NCBI RefSeq assembly: GCF_001940455.1
Contig: NZ_MKQR01000011.1
Location: forward strand, 233,262 to 297,261
Length of the DNA: 64,000 nucleotides
Direction: 5' to 3'
Origin: Actinokineospora bangkokensis
GTDB taxonomy: Bacteria > Actinomycetota > Actinomycetes > Mycobacteriales > Pseudonocardiaceae
Shown here: one piece after another, positions 58,201 to 64,000 of the stretch
Layout of the letters: each line of letters opens with the position of its first letter
How positions within the stretch are numbered: position 1 is the stretch's first letter
The notes under the pieces: model-generated
The model's input: only the letters and a program-made list of their open reading frames with translations
Told to the model about the DNA's origin: nothing
The model's database searches: none
Made by a program: the position numbers and the translations under genes

Positions 58201-59138
58201 GGCTGCTCTTCCGTCGGCGGCGTCGGGCCCCCGACGCTATCCCGGGTCCCGCCCGCGGTGGCGGCGCGGATCAGCCGGGCCACGCGGTCGACGGCGGCGG
58301 AGGTGCGCTCGGTGGAGCGGGCCAGCAGCAGATCGATCGAGAGCGGGTCGCGCAGCGGCACGTAGCGGACCCCGTGCAGGCCGAGGCTGCGCACCGGTTC
58401 CGGCACCAGCGCCACGCCCAGCCCCGCCGCCACCAGCACGGCCAGCGTCGCGGTCTCCCCGACCTCGTGCACCTGCGGCTGGAAGCCCGCCGCGGCGCAG
58501 GCGTCGAGCACGCGCCGGTGCATCGACGAGCGGTCGCCGGAGGGGTGCACGACGAACGCCTCCCCCGCCAGGCGCGCCAGGTCCAGGTCGTCGTCCCCGG
58601 CCAGCGGGTGCGCCGCGGGCAGGACGGCCACCAGCCGCTCCGACCGCAGCGGCTCCTGCCGCACCGCGGGCAGCGCGCGCGGCGACGGGCGCACCAGCAC
58701 CAGGTCGTACTCGCCCGCCACGAGCCCGTCGAGCAGGTCGGGGGTCAGCAGCTCGCCGCGCACCCGCAGGTCGACCCCGGGCAGCTCGGTGCGCACCAGG
58801 TGGGACAGGCGGGGCAGCACGTCGTAGGTGGCGGTGCCGACGAACCCCACCGACACCCGGCCCACCGACCCCGCCGCGAGCGCCGCCATGTCGTCGACCG
58901 CCCGGTCCACGGCGTCGACGACGCGCCGGGCGTGGCGCAGGAACCGCTGCCCCGCCTCGGTGACCTCGACCCGGCGGGTGGAGCGCTCGAAGAGCCGGGC
59001 GCCCAGCTCGGCCTCCAGCTGCTTGATCTGCTGGGACAGCGCGGGCTGGGCCACGTGGGCGCGCTCGGCCGCCCGGCCGAAGTGGCGTTCCTCCGCCAGC
59101 GCCAGGAAGTACCGGACCGTGCGCAGCTCCACGAGCAC
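58197..59138 (-). CDS. LysR-family regulator (divergent from the pca genes)
   Basis: The protein has about 313 residues; GTG 59138 or 59132 is the start. The HTH reads MELRTVRYFLALAEERHFGRAAERAHVAQPALSQQIKQLEAELGARLFERSTRRVEVT, typical of the BenM/CatM/PcaQ group, followed by an effector domain with GSVGRVSVGFVGTATYDVLPRL. It is divergent from pcaF and directly upstream of an MFS gene, which is the classic layout for a pathway regulator. The pathway intermediate is the likely inducer. Confidence 0.92.
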   Translation of the reverse strand: MLVELRTVRYFLALAEERHFGRAAERAHVAQPALSQQIKQLEAELGARLFERSTRRVEVTEAGQRFLRHARRVVDAVDRAVDDMAALAAGSVGRVSVGFVGTATYDVLPRLSHLVRTELPGVDLRVRGELLTPDLLDGLVAGEYDLVLVRPSPRALPAVRQEPLRSERLVAVLPAAHPLAGDDDLDLARLAGEAFVVHPSGDRSSMHRRVLDACAAAGFQPQVHEVGETATLAVLVAAGLGVALVPEPVRSLGLHGVRYVPLRDPLSIDLLLARSTERTSAAVDRVARLIRAATAGGTRDSVGGPTPPTEEQP

Positions 59139-59155
59139 AGCTTATCGGTGTGGCT

Positions 59156-59167
59156 TATCAGTCGATA
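59156..59167. promoter_or_regulatory. Palindrome TATC-AGTC-GATA and GCTTATC direct repeats in the LysR/pcaF interval
   Basis: TATC-AGTC-GATA is perfect and sits between the divergent starts (59138 and 59216). GCTTATC occurs twice just before it (59140-59146 and 59153-59159), 13 bases apart. These are the expected kind of LysR recognition elements. Confidence 0.5.
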
Positions 59168-59215
59168 CGCACTGAGACTTGGACATGATCGGTCCAGCTC
59201 CCTACCGTCGAGGTC

Positions 59216-60400
59216 GTGACCGACGCCTACCTCTACGCCGCCGCCCGGACGCCCTTCGGCCGCTTCAGAGGCGCGCTCGCCGAGCACCGGCCGGACGACC
59301 TGGCCGCCACCGCGCTCACCGGGGTCCTCGCCAAGGCCCCCGACCTCGACCCGGCCCGGATCGGGGACGTGGTGTGGGGGTGCGCGAACCAGGCGGGCGA
59401 GGACAACCGCAACGTGGGCCGGATGGCGGTGCTGCTGTCGGGGCTGCCGACGTCGGTGCCCGCCACGACGGTGAACCGGCTGTGCGGGTCGTCGCTGGAC
59501 GCGGCGATGGCGGCCGCGCGCACCGTGGAGACCGGCGACGCCGACGTGGTGGTCGCGGGTGGGGTCGAGTCGATGACCCGGGCGCCGTGGGTGCTGCCCA
59601 AGCCGTCGCGGGCGTTCCCGGCGGGCAACGTCACCGCCGTGTCGACCGCGCTGGGCTGGCGGTTCACCAACGAGCGGATGCCGGTGGAGTGGACCGCGAG
59701 CCTCGGTGAGTGCAACGAGGAACTGGCGGCGGAGTTCGGCGTGGGCCGCGACCGGCAGGACGAGTTCGCCGCGCGCTCGCACAACGCCGCGCACGCGGCC
59801 TGGGAGGCGGGCTTCTACGACGACCTGGTGGTCCCGCTGGACGACCTCGCGCGCGACGAGGGCATCCGCCCCGGCTCCTCGGCCGAGAAGCTGGCCAAGC
59901 TCAAGCCCTCCTTCCGCCAGGACGGCACCATCACCGCGGGCAACGCCTCGCCGCTCAACGACGGGGCGGCGGCGCTGCTGCTCGGCAGCGCGGACGCGGG
60001 TCTGGGCATCGACCCGCTGGCCCGGGTCGCGGGCCGGGGCGCGTTCGCGCTGGAGCCGCAGCGCTTCGGCTACGCCCCGGTGGAGGCGGCCAACCGCGCG
60101 CTGGAGCGGGCGGGCGTCACCTGGGACCAGGTCGGCGCGGTGGAGCTGAACGAGGCGTTCGCCGTGCAGTCGGTGGTGTGCGTCGACGCCTGGCTCAAGC
60201 AGGGCCTGGCCGACGCCGAGCTGGTCAACGCCAAGGGCGGCGCCATCGCCATCGGGCACCCGCTGGGCGCCTCGGGCGCCCGGGTCCTGGGCACGCTGGC
60301 CCACCGCCTGCGCGAGAGCGGCGAGCGGTGGGGCGTCGCGGCCATCTGCATCGGCGTCGGCCAGGGGCTCGCCGTCGTGCTGGAGAACGCGGCCCGCTGA
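59216..60400 (+). CDS. pcaF: 3-oxoadipyl-CoA thiolase (acetyl-CoA acetyltransferase family)
   Basis: The 394-residue protein starts at GTG 59216. Catalytic residues are present: Cys in TTVNRLCGSSLDAAM, His in KGGAIAIGHPLGASGARV, and Cys in AAICIGVGQGLAVVLE; NEAFAVQ also matches. It cleaves 3-oxoadipyl-CoA to succinyl-CoA and acetyl-CoA at the end of protocatechuate/catechol breakdown. The assignment to PcaF rests on the following CoA-transferase genes. Confidence 0.92.
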   Translation: MTDAYLYAAARTPFGRFRGALAEHRPDDLAATALTGVLAKAPDLDPARIGDVVWGCANQAGEDNRNVGRMAVLLSGLPTSVPATTVNRLCGSSLDAAMAAARTVETGDADVVVAGGVESMTRAPWVLPKPSRAFPAGNVTAVSTALGWRFTNERMPVEWTASLGECNEELAAEFGVGRDRQDEFAARSHNAAHAAWEAGFYDDLVVPLDDLARDEGIRPGSSAEKLAKLKPSFRQDGTITAGNASPLNDGAAALLLGSADAGLGIDPLARVAGRGAFALEPQRFGYAPVEAANRALERAGVTWDQVGAVELNEAFAVQSVVCVDAWLKQGLADAELVNAKGGAIAIGHPLGASGARVLGTLAHRLRESGERWGVAAICIGVGQGLAVVLENAAR

Positions 60401-61059
60401 TGGCGGTCACCGTCTGCGCGTCCCCCGCGGCCGCGGTCGCAGGCGTCCAGGACGGCAGCACCGTCCTCATCGGCGGGTTCGGCATGGCCGGTATGCCCGT
60501 GGCGCTCATCGAGGCGTTGATCGACCAGGGCGCCCGCGAGCTGACGGTGGTGTCGAACAACGCGGGCAACGGCGACACCGGGCTGGCCGCGCTGCTGGCC
60601 GCCCGCCGGGTGCGCAAGGTGGTGTGCTCGTTCCCCCGCCAGGCCGACTCGTGGGTGTTCGAGGGGCTCCACCGGGCGGGCGAGGTCAAGCTGGACCTGG
60701 TGCCGCAGGGCACGCTGGCGGAGCGGATGCGCGCGGCGGGCGCGGGCATCGGCGCGTTCTTCTGCCCCACCGGCGTCGGCACGCCGTTGGCCGAGGGCCG
60801 CGAGACCCGCGAGATCGACGGGCGCACGCACGTGCTGGAGTACGCCCTACGCGGCGACGTGGCCCTGATCGGGGCGCACAAGGCCGACCGGGTGGGCAAC
60901 CTCGTCTACCGCAAGACCGCGCGCAACTTCGGCCCCGTCATGGCCACCGCGGCCACCACGACGGTGGTGCAGGTGTCCCAGGTCGTCGAGGTCGGTGAGC
61001 TGGACCCGGAGTCGGTCGTGACCCCGGGCATCTACGTGGACAGGGTGGTGGTCGCGTGA
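60400..61059 (+). CDS. pcaI: 3-oxoacid (3-oxoadipate) CoA-transferase subunit A
   Basis: The 219-residue protein starts with ATG 60400 sharing a base with the thiolase stop (TGATG). Motifs are DGSTVLIGGFGMAGMPVALIEAL, LTVVSNNAGNGDTGLAALLAARRVRKVVCSFPR and VLEYALRGDVALIGAHKADRVGNLVYRKTARNF. It activates 3-oxoadipate with CoA from succinyl-CoA, together with the B subunit. Confidence 0.95.
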   Translation: MAVTVCASPAAAVAGVQDGSTVLIGGFGMAGMPVALIEALIDQGARELTVVSNNAGNGDTGLAALLAARRVRKVVCSFPRQADSWVFEGLHRAGEVKLDLVPQGTLAERMRAAGAGIGAFFCPTGVGTPLAEGRETREIDGRTHVLEYALRGDVALIGAHKADRVGNLVYRKTARNFGPVMATAATTTVVQVSQVVEVGELDPESVVTPGIYVDRVVVA

Positions 61060-61712
61060 GCACCGGGAGCGGACCGCTGGACAAGCACGACCTGGCCGCG
61101 CTGGTGGCCCGCGACATCCCGGCGGGCGCCTACGTCAACCTGGGCATCGGGCTGCCCACCCTGGTCGCCGACCACCTGCCGCCCGGCTCGGGCGTGGTGC
61201 TGCACACCGAGAACGGCATGCTCGGCATGGGCCCCGCGGCCCACGGCGACCAGGTCGACCCCGACCTGACCAACGCGGGCAAGGTGCCGGTGACCGAGCT
61301 GCCCGGCGCCGCCTACTTCCACCAGGCGGACTCGTTCGCCATGGTGCGCGGCGGCCACCTCGACGTGTGCGTGCTCGGCGCGTTCCAGGTGTCGGCGGGC
61401 GGCGACCTGGCCAACTGGCACACCGGCGCCCCGGACGCCACCCCGGCCGTCGGCGGGGCGATGGACCTCGCGATCGGCGCCAAGCGCGTGTTCGTGGTGA
61501 TGGAGCTGTTCGCCAAGGACGGCTCACCCAAGCTGGTGCCGTCCTGCACCTACCCGCTGACCGGCGTCGGCTGCGTGTCCCGGGTCTACACCGACCTCGC
61601 CGTGTTCGACCTCGGCCAGGACGGCGTCGTCGTCCGCGAGGTCTTCGGCACCACCACCGACGAACTGGCCGCCCGGCTCGACGTACCGCTGACGGCCGCG
61701 TTGGTGCCCTAG
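61056..61712 (+). CDS. pcaJ: 3-oxoacid (3-oxoadipate) CoA-transferase subunit B
   Basis: The 218-residue protein starts with GTG 61056 overlapping TGA. The catalytic Glu lies in HTENGMLGMGP; GAYVNLGIGLPTLVADHLPPG and GGHLDVCVLGAFQVSAGGDLANW are also conserved. The stop shares the bases CTAG with the stop of the convergent gene. Confidence 0.95.
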   Translation: MSTGSGPLDKHDLAALVARDIPAGAYVNLGIGLPTLVADHLPPGSGVVLHTENGMLGMGPAAHGDQVDPDLTNAGKVPVTELPGAAYFHQADSFAMVRGGHLDVCVLGAFQVSAGGDLANWHTGAPDATPAVGGAMDLAIGAKRVFVVMELFAKDGSPKLVPSCTYPLTGVGCVSRVYTDLAVFDLGQDGVVVREVFGTTTDELAARLDVPLTAALVP

Positions 61713-62545
61713 GAAGCGAGCAACTGCGCCAAACTGGTGGCAGGGCGGCCCGTGAGGTCCGAGACGTGCGAGGTCACCCCAGCCAACTCCCCGGCGGCGA
61801 TGGCGGTGTAGGTGGACACCCACGCGTCGAGCTGCCAGTCCGGCGCGCCGTACCCCGCCCGCGACGCATAGGCCTCCTCCACCGTCTCCGGCGAGTAAGA
61901 CGCGGGCCGCCCCGTGGCCGAGGTGATCGTCGCGGCCAGGTCGGTGAGGCTGAGCGATTCCGGCCCCGTGAGGGAGTACGTCGCCCCCTCGTGCGCGGCG
62001 GGGTCGCCCAGCACCACCACCGCCGCGTCAGCGATGTCGTCCTGGGCCACGACAGCCGCCCGGCCACTGCCCGCGGGCCCCCGGATCACCCCGTCCTCCC
62101 CCACCAGCTGCGGCGTGAAGTCGGCGTAGAGGTTGTCCCGCAGGAAGGTGAACCCCACCCCGCTGTCCCGGATGTGCTGCTCGGTCCCCCAGTGGTCCCT
62201 GGCGAGCGTGAAGGTCGCATCCGGAGCAGCGCCGTAGAACGAGATGTACACGATGTGCCGCACCCCCGCCCGCACAGCCGCGTCCACGAAGATCCGGTGC
62301 TGCTCCACCCGATCCGGCGCCTCCGAAGCGGACACCATCAACACCGTCCCCGCCCCCTCCAGCCCACCCCGCACCGCGTCGAAGTCGGCGTAAGAGGCCT
62401 CGACGACCTCGGCCAGGTCCAATCGAGGCGCCCGGCTCCGGTCCCGGACCACCAACCGCTGCGCCACCCCCCTCTGCGCCAACCGCCGGGCAACGCGCCC
62501 ACCCAACTGCCCCGTGGCACCCGTCACCGCGATCACAGAGGACAT
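61709..62545 (-). CDS. NmrA/QorB-type NAD(P)H reductase (atypical SDR)
   Basis: The 278-residue protein starts at ATG 62545 behind GGGAG. The motifs are IAVTGATGQLGGRVARRLAQRG, RLVVRDRSRAP, GTVLMVSASEAPDRVEQHRIFVDAAVRAGVRHIVYISFYGA, and EGATYSLTGPESLSLTDLAATITSATGR. Close relatives are quinone reductases (QorB) or azoreductase-like. It lies convergent to pcaJ and is expressed separately. Confidence 0.88.
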   Translation of the reverse strand: MSSVIAVTGATGQLGGRVARRLAQRGVAQRLVVRDRSRAPRLDLAEVVEASYADFDAVRGGLEGAGTVLMVSASEAPDRVEQHRIFVDAAVRAGVRHIVYISFYGAAPDATFTLARDHWGTEQHIRDSGVGFTFLRDNLYADFTPQLVGEDGVIRGPAGSGRAAVVAQDDIADAAVVVLGDPAAHEGATYSLTGPESLSLTDLAATITSATGRPASYSPETVEEAYASRAGYGAPDWQLDAWVSTYTAIAAGELAGVTSHVSDLTGRPATSLAQLLAS

Positions 62546-62625
62546 CCCGACTCCCAACCTCGCCCAACGCCTCGCTCACCCTCCCACCCCGCCCACACCC
62601 GCGCAGGGTCGGCCTGCGGACCACG

Positions 62626-63012
62626 TCACCCGGTGCCGTGGCGCTGGTCGTAGCCCCGCTGGCAGTCCTGGATCTCCTCCGCGTGGGCTGTCGTCCAGTC
62701 GTAGAGGTGGCCGAAGGGTTCTCGCAGGGACGCGCCGAGCGGGGTGAGGGAGTACTCCACCCCGACGGGTGAGGTCGGCAGCACGCGCCGCTCGATCATC
62801 CCGTTGCGCTCCAGGCGGCGCAGGGTCTGGGTCAGCACGCGCTGGGTCACGCCTTCCAGGCGGCGCTTGATGTGGTTGAACCGGTGGGGCTCCTCCAGGA
62901 CGGCCATCACCATCATCGACCACTTGTCCGCGATCTGGTCCAGGATCGGGCGGCTGGGGCAGTCGACCCGGAACACGACGTCGGTGTCCGGGGCGGGGCG
63001 TGCGGTGGCCAT
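62626..63012 (-). CDS. HxlR-family winged-helix regulator
   Basis: The 128-residue protein starts at ATG 63012. The core PSRPILDQIADKWSMMVMAVLEEPHRFNHIKRRLEGVTQRVLTQTLRRLERNGMIERRVLPTSPVGVEYSLTPLG is complete. A single Cys in DCPSRP at the N-terminus is where redox- or electrophile-sensing HxlR proteins carry their sensor Cys. It is divergent from the enoyl-CoA hydratase-like gene. Confidence 0.92.
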   Translation of the reverse strand: MATARPAPDTDVVFRVDCPSRPILDQIADKWSMMVMAVLEEPHRFNHIKRRLEGVTQRVLTQTLRRLERNGMIERRVLPTSPVGVEYSLTPLGASLREPFGHLYDWTTAHAEEIQDCQRGYDQRHGTG

Positions 63013-63076
63013 GTCGGTATCCTCCACGATCCTTGCGATCCCGAGAGTGCGTTCTTGACGCCGCGCAGCGACCGTC

Positions 63077-63126
63077 CCAGTCTAGGTATGCATCAGGAAC
63101 TTAGCCGCCTGACAGGTACCGACTGG
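63077..63126. promoter_or_regulatory. Interrupted inverted repeat between HxlR and hydratase genes
   Basis: CCAGTC-TA-GGTA (63077-63088) is echoed inversely by TACCGACTGG (63117-63126), apart from the two extra bases. The repeat flanks the presumed promoter of the plus-strand gene at 63134. It is a plausible HxlR-binding region; the evidence is weak. Confidence 0.35.
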
Positions 63127-63133
63127 AGACCCC

Positions 63134-63967
63134 GTGCACCACGACGCCTATGCGACCCTGCGAGTGGGCCACGAGGCGGGCATCGTCCGCGTCACCCTCG
63201 ACAACCCGCCCGTCAACGTCCTCGACGTCGCCCTCATGGCCGACCTCCGACGGCTGCTGACCGGGCTCCGCGACGACGACTCGGCCCGGGTGATCGTCTT
63301 CGACAGCGCTGACCCGGACTTCTTCATCGCCCACGTCGACATGACCCTCGTCGACGCCCCGGACGCCTTCGACGACCTCGCGGCGGACACCCCCGAGGGC
63401 GTCAACGTCTTCCAGTCCCTGGGCGAACTGCTCCGCCACCAACCCCAGGTCACCATCGTCAAGCTCGCCGGTGTGGCCCGCGGCGGCGGCGCGGAGTTCG
63501 TCACCGCGGCCGACATGGCCTTCGCCGCGGTCGACCGCGCCGGGCTCGGCCAGGTCGAGGCCCTCATGGGCATCGTCCCCGGGGGCGGCGGCACCCAGTA
63601 CCTCGCCGACCGGATCGGCCGCAACCGCGCCCTGGAGGTCGTGCTCGGCGCCGACCTGCACGACGCCCGCACCGCCGAGCGCTACGGCTGGGTCAACCGC
63701 GCCATCCCCGCCGACCACCTCGACGCCTTCGTCGACCGCCTCGCCCACAACATCGCCGCCCTGCCCGACGGCGTCATCGCCGCCGCCAAGCGCGCCATCA
63801 CCCCCACCGACCTCACCGCGGGCTACCTCCGCGAACACGACGCCTGGGCAGGCCAGATCGCCCGCCCCGCAGCCGAACACCTCATCCGAGCAGGCCTGAC
63901 CCACGGCGCCCAAACCCGCGACGGCGAACACGACCTGGAGACCCTGCTCCGCACCCTGGTCGCCTGA
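63134..63967 (+). CDS. Enoyl-CoA hydratase/isomerase-family protein
   Basis: The 277-residue protein starts at GTG 63134. The crotonase fold is clear: GIVRVTLDNPPVNVLDVALMADL, then IVKLAGVARGGGAEFVTAADMAFAA and GQVEALMGIVPGGGGTQYLADRIGR (oxyanion-hole glycines). Catalytic Glu residues expected near AEF and VEALMG are present. Regulated by a divergent HxlR. The substrate acyl-CoA is unknown; it may not be a true hydratase. Confidence 0.9.
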   Translation: MHHDAYATLRVGHEAGIVRVTLDNPPVNVLDVALMADLRRLLTGLRDDDSARVIVFDSADPDFFIAHVDMTLVDAPDAFDDLAADTPEGVNVFQSLGELLRHQPQVTIVKLAGVARGGGAEFVTAADMAFAAVDRAGLGQVEALMGIVPGGGGTQYLADRIGRNRALEVVLGADLHDARTAERYGWVNRAIPADHLDAFVDRLAHNIAALPDGVIAAAKRAITPTDLTAGYLREHDAWAGQIARPAAEHLIRAGLTHGAQTRDGEHDLETLLRTLVA

Positions 63968-64000
63968 CCCCACCCCACCCCACTCCTTTAACCCCAACCC

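Overview
The window is very GC-rich, with G or C at nearly every third codon position. Many genes start with GTG, neighbouring genes often overlap by 4 bases (ATGA/GTGA), and there are many TetR, PucR, WYL, LysR and ECF-sigma regulators and Tat/Sec-exported hydrolases. Together these point to a filamentous actinomycete, most likely of the Pseudonocardiaceae (Actinokineospora, Saccharothrix or Actinosynnema type). No rRNA, tRNA, CRISPR array, transposase or integrase was seen, so the window reads as ordinary chromosome rich in accessory metabolism.

Layout. 1-4.5 kb: a PucR regulator (cut by the left edge) coupled to a secreted cutinase/PET-hydrolase-like esterase, an M28-like protein, a second exported hydrolase and a TetR. 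4.5-8 kb: a STAS protein, a small secreted protein, a SpoIIE-type phosphatase and a DUF4240 protein. 8-18 kb: glyoxalase-fold proteins, an LLM flavin oxidoreductase, a WYL regulator, a TPMT-like methyltransferase, an EVE-like protein, an APH-fold kinase, a TetR/NmrA pair with a striking double operator, and a TetR, alpha/beta-hydrolase and FAH group. 18-25.5 kb: an ArsR regulator and a His-rich metal-binding protein, an exported peptidase, a TetR/PucR pair with a secreted lipase, a PNPOx-like protein and an ECF sigma factor. 25.7-33.2 kb: a glycosylation locus with six glycosyltransferases and a WcbI-like protein in two divergent arms. 33.3-39.8 kb: a PucR, a large NB-ARC/LuxR regulator, a DUF6801-type secreted protein and a TetR/PhlG-like pair. 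39.9-44.2 kb: an Asp23/Gls24 envelope-stress operon headed by an ECF sigma factor and a zinc-finger/Asp23 fusion. 44.3-49.0 kb: a P450 (apparently frameshifted), a DrrAB-type ABC exporter, a DUF4097 protein and a HicB-like ribbon-helix-helix repressor with a phased operator array. 49.1-53.4 kb: LysR/dapA, a repeat-containing exported protein and a methyltransferase. 53.6-57 kb: a carboxylic acid reductase. 57-64 kb: a LysR/MFS pair divergent from pcaF-pcaI-pcaJ (end of the beta-ketoadipate pathway), an NmrA-type reductase, an HxlR regulator and an enoyl-CoA hydratase-like protein.

How the genes work together. Most of the window consists of small regulator-plus-target modules whose shared intergenic region carries a visible palindrome: TetR/hydrolase at 2989, WYL/VOC at 10853, TetR/NmrA at 14467, TetR/hydrolase at 16076, ArsR/His-rich at 18299 and 18696, TetR/PhlG at 38835, HicB at 49021. 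The two largest cooperative units are the Asp23-ECF operon (eight genes) and the bidirectional glycosyltransferase locus. I judge these two, together with the HicB operator array, the best candidates for something not well described.
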